Assembly: GCF_016918785.1 (NCBI RefSeq)
Contig: NZ_JAFFPT010000062.1
Span: forward strand, 68,447-132,446
Source: Leptospira ainazelensis
GTDB lineage: Bacteria > Spirochaetota > Leptospiria > Leptospirales > Leptospiraceae
Reading direction: 5' to 3'
DNA length: 64,000 nt
Position numbers and translations under genes: made by a program. Positions within the stretch are counted from its first letter, which is position 1. Every line of letters starts with the position of its first letter. Positions 1-11,347 of the stretch are shown here, piece after piece. The notes under the pieces were generated by a model. That model was not told the origin of the DNA and made no database searches. It was given only the letters and a program-made list of their open reading frames with translations.

Positions 1-2
1 AA

Positions 3-239
3 ATCAGAACGGTCACTCAAGAACTGATGGAAGTTCAGAGAGCTCTCAACGTATTCCGAGAAAAACAGAAAAATCGCGAATCTGTCGATGATGCCGCGAT
101 TGAGTTTGTTACAAAGGCAGATCTTGTCATTCAGAGGGCGGAGAGAAAGGAAATCTTTTTGACGGAAGATCAAAAAAGAAAAATCAAAAACAATCTTCTT
201 CGAATCCGCGCTTCCCTTGTCCGTAATCAGGCTTTATAG
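3..239 (+). CDS. C-terminal end of an unknown protein (cut by window edge)
   Basis: The reading frame is open to the left edge of the window, so this is most likely the last ~79 codons of a longer gene rather than a free-standing 70-residue ORF starting at position 27. The visible part is charged and probably helical, rich in Lys, Arg and Glu, and ends RNQAL. I recognise no domain. The stop codon TAG at 237-239 lies inside a TAGGAGTTCCTA palindrome that belongs to the dispersed repeat family of this window. Confidence 0.55.
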   Translation: MRTVTQELMEVQRALNVFREKQKNRESVDDAAIEFVTKADLVIQRAERKEIFLTEDQKRKIKNNLLRIRASLVRNQAL

Positions 240-480
240 GAGTTCCTACAAAATAGTTCTATAATTTTCCTTGCCAGTGTAGAATTTTCTATGCTAAGGA
301 AAATTTTCTAAAATTTCCCGCAAACCCGCCTCCTCCACCCAAAAAACTCAGCGAAAAGCGCTCTCGATAGGTCCGCATTGAACTCAATGCGCCGCTCTCT
401 AAGGATCGCGCCGCAGGGTGGGATCGCGGCTTTCACAGAAAAAACCGTCGTTGTTCTTACACTCTTTTAAAAGAAAGAAC
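237..480 (+). repeat. Dispersed intergenic repeat, copy A
   Basis: This 300-base gene-free stretch begins with the TAGGAGTTCCTA palindrome and ends with CTTTCACAGAAAAAACCGTC followed by GTTGTT, the same end module seen in copy C (about 56665-56690) and, reversed, in copy B (about 23300-23327). The middle carries other inverted repeats, for example CTAAGGAAAATTTTC and GCCGCTCTCTAAGG. I see no ORF in it. It is the most diverged of the four copies. Confidence 0.55.
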
Positions 481-549
481 GGATTCATTTTTAAAATACG
501 TTTGTTAGTTTCTTGATCTTCTCTCCCGAATCCTTCCTCCAAATCCTTT

Positions 550-2031
550 TTGACACCGCAAGCCCGTAAAAATAGCCTATCTCCAGTGGAAAAGATTGAA
601 GTTGGAGTGATCGCCGCGGCGGGTAAGGGGACAAGGGCCTATCCTAGGACATCCTACATTCCCAAGCCCTTATTCGAATTTCAGGGAAAGACGATCCTAG
701 AAAGAAACGTGGAACTCATGCAGACCACTTTCAAGGTCAAAAAAATTTATGTCCTCGTCGGACATCTCAAAGAAATGGTAGTTTCCGAAATCGAAAAGAT
801 TCAGAAAAATCACCGCAACGTCGAAATCATTCCTTCACCTTGGACTACGAAGGGACTCGCGAGCGATATCGCAAGTTTAGAATCTCAGATCCGTTCTCCT
901 TTTATCACGATCTTGGGAGACGAATTTTACTTTCATCCCGATCACAAGAAATTCTTAAATACGCTTCAAAAACATCCTAAGCTCATCGCATCCATCGGGG
1001 TTCAGCAGACTTCTCTTCTTTCCCGCATCCGTAAGAATTATTCAGTGGAGCTCAAAGGTGATCGGATTCTCGAACTCGTCGAAAAACCTTCCGATCCACC
1101 GAACGATCTCCTCGGTTTGGGAAGTTATCTTTTTACTCCCGCATTCTTTGAATACTTTAAAAAAACTCCACCTTCTCCCAAAAGTGGAGTCATTGAAATC
1201 ACCGACGTCATCGACTTTATGGCGAAGGACAGCGGAAAGGTTTATGCGACCGAGTTGGACGTGGAATATTTCAACATCAATTCCATGCAGGACTATCATC
1301 ACGCGGTCTATGAAATCCGAAACGAAGAATTCGCACGTTTTAAAACGACGTTGATCATCCCTACCAAAAACAACGAACGTTCCATCGCGGACGTCATCGT
1401 GGATTTTAGAGAAAAGGTGGATGAGATTCTCGTCGTAGACGCTGGATCTACGGATAAAACATTAGAAATCTCTAAAAAAGAAAAAGCTAAAATTCTTCAC
1501 TGCGACGCGGAAGGCGCTTCGGACGTTTTTGGAAAACAGATTCAGAAAGGAATTCATTCCGCATCCGGAGATATCACGATCGTCGTAACTCCGGACGGCT
1601 CTTACCGCTCCAAGGATTATCCGAAACTTTTGGAATATCTAAAAGATTCCGATATGGTCATCGGCACACGAACGACTCGTCAGATGATCGAACAAGGCTC
1701 CAATCTTTTACCCGGAGTTCGGGTCGTAAATCTGATTCTTGGAAAACTCATCGAAGTGTTTTGGTGGGGAATGGAACCCCGTTTTACGGACGCGATGTGT
1801 TCTTATTTTGCGATCTGGAAGGATTCTTATTCTAAAATCGAAGAACGTCTGGAAATGAAGGATCAAAGAATTATCCCGGAACTCATGATGGAAACAGTGA
1901 GATCGTATATGCGTTGTATCGAAATTCCGATTTCCTATTATCGTCCGATCGAATCGGTAAAAAAGAAAATGGCGCAGGAGTTCTTCTCCATCGTTCGACT
2001 CATGTTAAAGAAAAAATGGTTTAGCAATTAA
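550..2031 (+). CDS. Fusion of sugar nucleotidyltransferase and GT2 glycosyltransferase
   Basis: The 493-residue product has two enzyme domains. Residues ~18-250 form a nucleotidyltransferase of the glucose-1-phosphate thymidylyl/uridylyltransferase type, with AAAGKGTRAYP at ~22-32 and IPKPL at 37-41. Residues ~265-480 form a family 2 glycosyltransferase (LIIPTKNNE, VVDAGSTDKT). It probably makes an activated sugar and takes part in its transfer, at the cytoplasmic face of the membrane, for a surface glycan or glycolipid. It heads a run of four same-strand genes (550-5011) that includes an epimerase and a second GT2. The TTG start at 550 lacks a clear ribosome site; GTG at 586 or 607 would remove only the poorly conserved N-terminus. 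Domain calls are firm; the sugar is unknown. Confidence 0.85.
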   Translation: MTPQARKNSLSPVEKIEVGVIAAAGKGTRAYPRTSYIPKPLFEFQGKTILERNVELMQTTFKVKKIYVLVGHLKEMVVSEIEKIQKNHRNVEIIPSPWTTKGLASDIASLESQIRSPFITILGDEFYFHPDHKKFLNTLQKHPKLIASIGVQQTSLLSRIRKNYSVELKGDRILELVEKPSDPPNDLLGLGSYLFTPAFFEYFKKTPPSPKSGVIEITDVIDFMAKDSGKVYATELDVEYFNINSMQDYHHAVYEIRNEEFARFKTTLIIPTKNNERSIADVIVDFREKVDEILVVDAGSTDKTLEISKKEKAKILHCDAEGASDVFGKQIQKGIHSASGDITIVVTPDGSYRSKDYPKLLEYLKDSDMVIGTRTTRQMIEQGSNLLPGVRVVNLILGKLIEVFWWGMEPRFTDAMCSYFAIWKDSYSKIEERLEMKDQRIIPELMMETVRSYMRCIEIPISYYRPIESVKKKMAQEFFSIVRLMLKKKWFSN

Positions 2032-2072
2032 TTTAGAATTTTGTAATTATAGAATATGGAAAAGGGAAATTT

Positions 2073-3110
2073 ATGGCAAAGAAAGTTTTAGTAACCGGTG
2101 GATGCGGATTTTTAGGTTCTCACGTTTGTGAACTGTTTCGTAAACAGGGTTGGGACGTGATCAGCTACGATAGTATGACCAAATACGAATTGAAAAGAAC
2201 CGGTTACGGCACCGAAGCCACGAGAGAATACAATTGGAATTATTTACAAGCGCTCGGAGTCACGATGGTAAAAGGGGATATTCGAAATCTCGAACACCTT
2301 CTGGATCGAACCACCGGATGCGATTTTGTCGTTCATACCGCGGCTCAGCCGGCCATGACGATTTCCTGGGAAGATCCGGAGTTGGATATGACGACTAACG
2401 TTGTAGGAACTTTTAACGTTCTCGAAGTCGCTCGTAAAAGAAATATTCCCGTCGTGAACACGAGTTCCATCCACGTCTATGGAAACTCGATCAACGATTC
2501 GCTCAAGGAAGGCGCGACTTCTTACGAAAGAACTCCCGTGGCGATCGGTGAAGACCAACCCGTGATGGTGGGGGAAATATCTCCTCTTCACGCTTCTAAG
2601 ATGAGCGCGGAACACTACGTGAGAACGTATGTCGATATGTATAAAATTAAAGCCGCTTCCTTTCGTTTTACCGGAATCTACGGCGAACGCCAGTTTGGCG
2701 GAGAAGATCACGGTTGGGTCGCAAATTTCGCGATTCGTTCCGTTTTCGGTTGGCCTCTGAGAATTTTCGGAACCGGAAAACAGGCGCGCGACATTCTTTA
2801 TGCGGCCGATGGAGCCGAGAGTTATCTCAGATGGTTTGAAAATCCTACTCCTGGAGTTTTTAACATCGGAGGCGGGCCGGATCATAAAATTTCCTTATTG
2901 GAATGTATTCATATGATCGGAGATATCTTGGGTAAAAAACAAGAGATTCAATTCGACGTGGAAAGACCGGGAGATATGCGTTATTTTATCTGCGATATCA
3001 CAAACGCGAAAAAATTCGGATTTAACCCGAAGTTCAAACCGAAAGAAGGTGTGGAAAGGTTGATTCGCTGGATCGAAGAAGATAAGTCCGTATTCGAAGT
3101 TAAAAAATGA
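2073..3110 (+). CDS. NAD-dependent sugar epimerase/dehydratase (extended SDR), atypical active site
   Basis: The 345-residue protein is an extended short-chain dehydrogenase resembling CDP-paratose 2-epimerase/UDP-sugar epimerases. It has the Rossmann motif TGGCGFLGSH at ~8-17, HTAAQPA, a conserved NTSSIHVYG segment and RFTGIYGERQFGG. The usual YxxxK motif reads L172-H-A-S-K176, so Lys is kept but the catalytic Tyr is Leu. This could mean altered chemistry or use of another residue. An AAGGGAAATTT ribosome site precedes ATG. The stop overlaps the next gene start by four bases (ATGA), showing translational coupling with the GT2 gene. The role is inferred to be nucleotide-sugar conversion for the same glycoconjugate. 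Confidence 0.85.
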   Translation: MAKKVLVTGGCGFLGSHVCELFRKQGWDVISYDSMTKYELKRTGYGTEATREYNWNYLQALGVTMVKGDIRNLEHLLDRTTGCDFVVHTAAQPAMTISWEDPELDMTTNVVGTFNVLEVARKRNIPVVNTSSIHVYGNSINDSLKEGATSYERTPVAIGEDQPVMVGEISPLHASKMSAEHYVRTYVDMYKIKAASFRFTGIYGERQFGGEDHGWVANFAIRSVFGWPLRIFGTGKQARDILYAADGAESYLRWFENPTPGVFNIGGGPDHKISLLECIHMIGDILGKKQEIQFDVERPGDMRYFICDITNAKKFGFNPKFKPKEGVERLIRWIEEDKSVFEVKK

Positions 3111-3811
3111 AAAACCTCGTCGTAATTCCGGCGTACAACGAGGAAGAAACCATCCGAGAAGTCGTGGAGCGCGCTCTTGTTTATTCGGATGTTCTCGTCG
3201 TAGACGACGCTTCGAAAGATAAAACTCCGCAGATTCTAAAAGAATTAATCAAGAAGAATCCTAAAAAGTTGTTCACCATTCGTCACGAGAAAAATACCCA
3301 TATTCCGGGTGGAATTCAGGATGGAATGAAGTTCGCCGTTGAAAAAAAATACGATTCCGTGGTCACGATGGACGCGGGTCTTTCTCACGATCCGGATAAA
3401 CTTCCGGAATTCATTCAAGCGGACGCGGATCTTGTGATCGGAAGCCGCGTGACTTCGGATGGGGTTCCACTTTACAGAAAACTAATATCCTTTATCGCAG
3501 CAAAGGTGATGAACTATTGTATTTCTCCCGGGTTCTTCGATCTTTTAGGATATCGTTTGAAGGATTGTACTTCCGGTTATAGAAAGTATTCCAAAAGAGC
3601 TTTTACCTGGATCGCGGAATCTAAGTTAGAATCGATCGCTTTCGACTTTCACATGGAAGCCCTTTCGATCGTAGCGAAAAATCGCGGAACGATTTCCGAG
3701 ATCGGAATTCACTACGTCTTCTCTAATTCTTCCTTCAATCGAAGGGTTTTGAAACAGGCGATCGGGTTCGCATTAAAACTTCTCAGAAGAAAATTAGGAC
3801 TGGCTGGTTAG
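3107..3811 (+). CDS. Family 2 glycosyltransferase (dolichol-phosphate mannosyltransferase-like)
   Basis: The 234-residue protein begins with the GT2 nucleotide-binding motif VVIPAYNEEETI, followed by VVDDASKDKT and the metal-binding region TMDAGLSHDPD, then VIGSR. This order is typical of polyprenyl-phosphate mannosyl/glucosyltransferases (DPM1/GtrB-like). It lacks the C-terminal transmembrane helices of GtrB but ends in a basic amphipathic stretch (KLLRRKLGLAG) that could bind membrane. The start ATG overlaps the epimerase stop, and the following membrane-protein gene begins three bases after its stop. I infer that it makes a lipid-linked sugar donor or adds a sugar to a lipid carrier for the neighbouring membrane protein. 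Confidence 0.85.
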   Translation: MKNLVVIPAYNEEETIREVVERALVYSDVLVVDDASKDKTPQILKELIKKNPKKLFTIRHEKNTHIPGGIQDGMKFAVEKKYDSVVTMDAGLSHDPDKLPEFIQADADLVIGSRVTSDGVPLYRKLISFIAAKVMNYCISPGFFDLLGYRLKDCTSGYRKYSKRAFTWIAESKLESIAFDFHMEALSIVAKNRGTISEIGIHYVFSNSSFNRRVLKQAIGFALKLLRRKLGLAG

Positions 3812-3814
3812 AAT

Positions 3815-5011
<1,197 letters not shown>

Positions 5012-5022
5012 TTCTTTTTTAT

Positions 5023-5056
5023 CTTGAGAATTCCTTTTTGACAAAGAATTCTCAAG
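5023..5056. terminator. Perfect inverted repeat after the sugar operon
   Basis: CTTGAGAATTC at 5023-5033 pairs perfectly with GAATTCTCAAG at 5046-5056 across a 12-base loop, just after the operon stop codon. No T-tract follows, so it may be a weak or factor-assisted terminator, a 3-prime stabilising hairpin, or a protein-binding palindrome. Confidence 0.5.
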
Positions 5057-5150
5057 GTGAATATTAAGGTCCAAAATTCTAACGGACTGAAAATCCTAAG
5101 TTCGTTCGCACTCGATCGAAAACGGATTCACTTGTGAAAGGAAGTTCCTT

Positions 5151-5906
5151 ATGATAAGATTTCGAATTCTCGCAGCATTCGTTTTCCTTTTTATTCTTTC
5201 GGAAACGGTTTTCGCGCAAACACCCGCAAACAAAGAAGCGGGCAAGAAGAAAGATCAATGCGCCGAGCTCTACAATCAAAGACAGTTTGAAAAGGCCCTT
5301 GAGTTTTGTAACAAATCCTTGGAGTTGAACCCCAACGACGCCAATGCCTACGATCTCAGAGGCTGGATCAAAGTGAATCTTTACAAATACGAAGAAGCGA
5401 TCGCCGATTTTAGCGCAGCGATTCAATTGGATGCGAAGAATGCACAAGCGATCTTTAATCGCGGTTATACGTATTATTACATAAACGATTATAAAAAGGC
5501 GCTGGTAGACATCAACGAATCGATTCGTCTCAACCCGGAGTTTAATCGTTCTTATCTCATGAGGGGAAAGATCGGAAACGAACTACAAACCTACGAAGAG
5601 GCAATAGAGGATTTGAATCGTTGTATCGAAGTCGATCCGAATTGGGTGGAAGCCTTGGTGGAACGCGGGATCGTCTATATCAAAACGAGTAAATTAGGGG
5701 ATGCCTATCAAGACTTCGATAAAGTGTTAAAACTCGATCCCAAAAATGCGAGGGCTTTTTACAACAGAGGAATCATTTTAGTCTCGGTGGAAAATCCTGA
5801 ATTCAAAAAGAACGGATGTTACGATCTCTTTCAAGCTCATAATCTCGGTCATGAAAAGGCGATCAGAGCCTTGGATCATTTTTGCGCGGAGTTTAAGAAG
5901 AAGTGA
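5151..5906 (+). CDS. Exported TPR-repeat protein
   Basis: The 251-residue product has a Sec signal peptide (RFRILAAFVFLFILSETVFA) with likely cleavage before QTPANK. It then has about five tetratricopeptide repeats from residue ~38 to 230; recognisable units include AYDLRGWIKVNLYKYEEAI, AIFNRGYTYYYINDYKKAL and AFYNRGIIL. TPR arrays are protein-interaction scaffolds, so it probably acts in the periplasm or on a membrane surface. AGGAAG lies seven bases upstream of the ATG. It is monocistronic and faces the DUF2339 gene tail to tail. The partner is unknown. Confidence 0.85.
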   Translation: MIRFRILAAFVFLFILSETVFAQTPANKEAGKKKDQCAELYNQRQFEKALEFCNKSLELNPNDANAYDLRGWIKVNLYKYEEAIADFSAAIQLDAKNAQAIFNRGYTYYYINDYKKALVDINESIRLNPEFNRSYLMRGKIGNELQTYEEAIEDLNRCIEVDPNWVEALVERGIVYIKTSKLGDAYQDFDKVLKLDPKNARAFYNRGIILVSVENPEFKKNGCYDLFQAHNLGHEKAIRALDHFCAEFKKK

Positions 5907-5951
5907 GAATGCAAGACAATATACGTTAGTCGCCTTGCGATTAACGTTTCG

Positions 5952-5996
5952 GTCGAAATCCTTTTTGAACGCGGACTAAAAGTCCGCATTCGACCT
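5952..5996. terminator. Nested hairpin between convergent genes
   Basis: An outer stem GGTCGAA (5952-5958)/TTCGACC (5990-5996) encloses an inner stem GCGGACT (5972-5978)/AGTCCGC (5982-5988). It sits between the ends of the TPR gene and the convergent DUF2339 gene, so it probably ends transcription from one or both sides, although it has no clean U-tract. Confidence 0.5.
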
Positions 5997-6002
5997 GATG
6001 AT

Positions 6003-9000
6003 TTACGGCTGAATCGTTTTTACTCGAAAAACTCTATTTGTTAAAAAGATCAAAACCGCGATTCCCAAAAAGAAAAGAGTCCGGATAATCCAGGTTGAAA
6101 CCGGAGGTTCTCCGATCGAATATCCGAAATTTTCATTCTCTCTTTCTTCTTTGATCGAAACTTCGCTTTGAAAAGAAGTTTCAGTGAATGTTTTTGCAAA
6201 GTCGAATTCGGGGCCTTGTGCATAAGGGTTTCCGTAATAAATCCTAAGATCTTGGGAGTCAAAGTTTCCTTCTTCGTCCAAGTCCAAAGGGAAAACGATT
6301 TCCTCCTGGAGAATATAAACTTCCATTCGTTCCACCGTTAGGGAAGGATCGTCTCCGTCGAAAATTTCAAATTTGAGTTCCGATGCTACCGGATCCGTAA
6401 AGATAAAATTCGTATCGGGAGGAGTATTCGGTTTTTTTAAAATTCCATTCTCCTTTAAAAGACTGAATTCTTTCGAATTGTCTTTGAAAAAGACCTTAAC
6501 GTTTCGATCGAATTTCTCCTCCTTTAGATGAAGGACGACTCTGTGAATAGGAACTTTCATCGGATTTTTATAATAGAATACGGAGGATCTTGTATCAGGG
6601 TTGAAACCGAATTCTAAATCCGATCTTTCCAAATCTTTTTTAAATTCCACTCTCTCCAGAATCGGTTTGTAAACCGCTTTCGAAAAAGTAAAATCCGAGT
6701 TCGAATCCGTTTCTATTCGAACATACGTCGTCTCTTCGTCGGACTCGAATTGAATTTCATTGGATGTTTCTCCGCCTAGGTAGCTGTAGATATTAAAACT
6801 GGATTGAATCTCCCGATCTTCCGGATTTTTTCCTAAATAAATCGTTCCCCTCACTTCGTATTCGGAAGGGCCCTGAGCAAGGATTGCCGTATAACGTGTT
6901 TTAGGCGGTGTTTTCGGAAGTTTTAAGACATAAACGTTCCCTTCTTCGTTTTTTACCTTGAAGAGAAGTTTTGCGGAAGATTCTCCTCCTTCGTTTGACG
7001 CTTCGATTGAATTGCGGGTGATAAATGGAATCGCTCGTCCGTTCCGGACGATTCTTCTATCGTTGATTCCGGAATGTCTGACGATGTCTTCGTCCAACTT
7101 TATCTTTCCGTAAAAATTTCCGTCTTCATCTTTTTGTTTTTCTATCTTAGGAATTTGGATTTCTTTGTAATATTTATAACCTTTTGTGTTGATCGTTTCC
7201 GCGGATAAAGACGTAAAGGTCGAGGTCGCTCCGATCATAAAAATTAAAATCGCCAAACCGGAGAATGTTTTAGAGATTGAAAGTTTATCCTTAAACTTCT
7301 GATAAAAAAGACTCACTAAGAAAAAGCCGACCCCCAGGGTAAAACCCGCGATGATTCTTACGATGACGCTCATCGTCCAAATATCATAAAAATATAACTT
7401 AGCGAGCAGGACGGAAGCCACCGCTATTCCGACGATCCGGAAGGATTTGAAGGAATATCTAAATCCGATAAAAAGAAATAGGGAGGCGTAAAATGCAAGA
7501 ACATAAGAATATCCTAAAATTCTATAGTGTTCGTCGCGAACCGTAAAATGGACGTCGACCATCGTTCCCCAGATCAAAGTGATAATTCCCATATAAATAA
7601 ATCCTCTTTCAAACCGGAAATCGGTTTTGTGTTTTCGAATTTGATACGTTGCAAAAAGAAATAAGGACGCGAGGACGTAGAGTGCGAATCTTTCGTTCAA
7701 AAGAAAAATTCTGTCTACGTCTTCCATCTGATTTAGAAAGTAGAGCCTGAACAATGCTACTGCCCAAATTGCGATCGAGATAAGCTGAAAGGATATCTTC
7801 TTAAAATTACTCCCTAGGATCGAAACGGCGCCCGCGAGTGTTATCCACGAGAACGTCAGCCAGCTTCCTTCGGAAAAGTCCGTCAAAGAGGCAAATGTAA
7901 ATCCCAGAAGAAGACAAAAGTTGATAGTTTCAAAGGTGTCTTCTGTTTGTTGCGATAAGCGGTTCGTTTTTTTTCCGTAACGGTCGATCATTACCGCAAA
8001 GAGGAGAGCTCCAAAGAGAAAAAAATGCGCCGTTAAATTCGGATAAAATTCCCGCAATTGATTGTATCCGCTGTAACCGAAGAAAAGGGCGTTGAATACC
8101 TGAAAAAGCGGGAACAGGATGAAATTCAGTTTTGGAAAAACGCTTCCTGAATCTTCGGTATGATCGAGAGACTTAGGAAAAAAGAAAAAGATTCCGTATA
8201 AAAAGAGAAAGAAGGAAAAATTGATGAACAAAAAAGGAACGATAAAACCGCTTTGGTGAATATTTTCCGCCGACCAAAACGTATAAAGAACGAAGTTCGC
8301 GGTTAGGAGGGTTAAGGAGGAAATCAACCAAGGTAGTCTTTTTAAAATTAAGAAATGTAGAATATTCAAAAAAAGTAAATATCCGAAGAGGAACCGATAA
8401 GAATTCTCTCCTTGCGAGATTAAAACCGGCGACAATACGGATCCGATCAATCCGAAAATATAAAGTATTTCTTTTCGGATCCAATAGGCAAGTCCGGAGG
8501 AAAATACGCTGAGAAAAGTAAGATAAAGAAAGGTTTCCGAAAGGGAAAAGAGATCGTAGTAATAATACGAAGCGAACAAACTCAAATAGACTATGGAAAA
8601 TCCGGTTCCCAAAACCGATTCTGGTAGGATCCGATATCCTTTGACGTTGAGCCGAAGTCCCGTAAAGGAAATTCCGAATCCGATCGACATACCGATCAGG
8701 ATTCTTCCGGACTCGTTGACCCAACGATTGTCGAACGCATATTTGATAAACCAGATCGTTGCAAGAAGGATAGAAAACAATCCCGCTTTACCTAAAAGAT
8801 TTCCTCCCAAAAAAAGTTCCCATTTTGGGCTTCTCGTCTTTTCGACCGGCTTTTCTATCTTTGTCTGTGGAGGTTCTTTTTGCGGAAATTCCCGAGCCGT
8901 CTCGACTTCGGCCGGCTTGGCGGAATACGTCGCGATTTCTTTTTTGAGGGAAACCACTTCTTCTTCGAGTTGATCTAAACGTTTTTTTATATTCTCGATA

Positions 9001-9005
9001 TCCAA
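6003..9005 (-). CDS. Giant membrane protein, DUF2339 fused to a DUF3999-like exported domain
   Basis: The 1000-residue product starts with a coiled coil (~1-30), a Pro/Lys-rich linker and the DUF2339 signature FLGGNLLGKAGLFSILLATI. About 18-20 hydrophobic segments follow to ~residue 585. Residues ~595-965 form a large soluble beta-rich region ending in LRIYYGNPYAQGPEFDFAK and a final membrane helix (~980). The YYGNP..P.FD signature resembles DUF3999, which in other bacteria is often encoded beside DUF2339. I therefore read this as a fusion of the two partners. Start is TTG at 9005-9003 with GAGGT upstream. Function of either family is not established; envelope or polysaccharide-related transport is only a guess. 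Confidence 0.75.
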   Translation of the reverse strand: MDIENIKKRLDQLEEEVVSLKKEIATYSAKPAEVETAREFPQKEPPQTKIEKPVEKTRSPKWELFLGGNLLGKAGLFSILLATIWFIKYAFDNRWVNESGRILIGMSIGFGISFTGLRLNVKGYRILPESVLGTGFSIVYLSLFASYYYYDLFSLSETFLYLTFLSVFSSGLAYWIRKEILYIFGLIGSVLSPVLISQGENSYRFLFGYLLFLNILHFLILKRLPWLISSLTLLTANFVLYTFWSAENIHQSGFIVPFLFINFSFFLFLYGIFFFFPKSLDHTEDSGSVFPKLNFILFPLFQVFNALFFGYSGYNQLREFYPNLTAHFFLFGALLFAVMIDRYGKKTNRLSQQTEDTFETINFCLLLGFTFASLTDFSEGSWLTFSWITLAGAVSILGSNFKKISFQLISIAIWAVALFRLYFLNQMEDVDRIFLLNERFALYVLASLFLFATYQIRKHKTDFRFERGFIYMGIITLIWGTMVDVHFTVRDEHYRILGYSYVLAFYASLFLFIGFRYSFKSFRIVGIAVASVLLAKLYFYDIWTMSVIVRIIAGFTLGVGFFLVSLFYQKFKDKLSISKTFSGLAILIFMIGATSTFTSLSAETINTKGYKYYKEIQIPKIEKQKDEDGNFYGKIKLDEDIVRHSGINDRRIVRNGRAIPFITRNSIEASNEGGESSAKLLFKVKNEEGNVYVLKLPKTPPKTRYTAILAQGPSEYEVRGTIYLGKNPEDREIQSSFNIYSYLGGETSNEIQFESDEETTYVRIETDSNSDFTFSKAVYKPILERVEFKKDLERSDLEFGFNPDTRSSVFYYKNPMKVPIHRVVLHLKEEKFDRNVKVFFKDNSKEFSLLKENGILKKPNTPPDTNFIFTDPVASELKFEIFDGDDPSLTVERMEVYILQEEIVFPLDLDEEGNFDSQDLRIYYGNPYAQGPEFDFAKTFTETSFQSEVSIKEERENENFGYSIGEPPVSTWIIRTLFFLGIAVLIFLTNRVFRVKTIQP

Positions 9006-9217
9006 GTAATACCTCTCATCCGAAGCATTCCGATATTTTTGTCATTTCCGAAGATGGAAAGCAAAATAACAATTGTTCGCAGTCTTTCCGACATAATGAA
9101 TTTTCGTCTTTGATTTTCAAAGTGTTGAGATTGTTCCTCAAAAAGCAAATGACAGGGGGAGAAGTTGTGATTTTCTAGTGATCAGATTCGAATTTTTTAC
9201 ATCAGGATTAAAAACCC

Positions 9218-10894
<1,677 letters not shown>

Positions 10895-11347
10895 TTTTTT
10901 AAAACTAACGTTAGTTTGGCGGGGGGGGGGGCTTCCCCTCGCTCCAGCCGCTTCGCGTCTTTCGCTACCCCTTCTCCGGGTAATTTCGTATTCAAAAAGA
11001 CCCGGACCCATTTGCGGACGAAGAAGACAAAAATCAGAGAACAGAGTTTCCGTAAAGAGAAATCGTAACCAATAGCGTGTTCTTACGATCGATGCGTGGC
11101 ACGTGACAGTCTATCGTTCGCCGATTCCCGCAATACGGAGAAAAAAATCCGTAATGAGGACTTTAAAACCGAGACTCCATCTTCCAAATAAGAGTCGTCA
11201 TATTATATTTTATGCATATTAGACGATGGAAACGAAGTGACGGTTTTGGGCCGGATTTGGGACTTCGATTACGATAGGGAAATTCAAAGGATTCTAACGA
11301 GTTTATTGGAAACTCCGCAATGGCTCGCTTAGGAACTCCAACGGTCC
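10895..11347. other. 453-base gene-free stretch with palindrome and G11 tract
   Basis: Directly after the dehydrogenase stop is a perfect 16-base palindrome AAACTAACGTTAGTTT (10902-10917), then a run of 11 G (10921-10931), then a GC-rich stretch (CTTCCCCTCGCTCCAGCCGC) of a kind common between leptospiral genes. Further on, one frame can be read as ILDDGNEVTVLGRIWDFDYD and ends at TAG near 11332; it has no start and could be a gene remnant. I see nothing else that can be named. Confidence 0.45.

Noticed and set aside
2244..2885. 213-codon ORF antisense to the epimerase gene
   Set aside because: The sense strand encodes a clear SDR protein; the antisense frame is Arg/Ser/Phe-rich as expected of a shadow.
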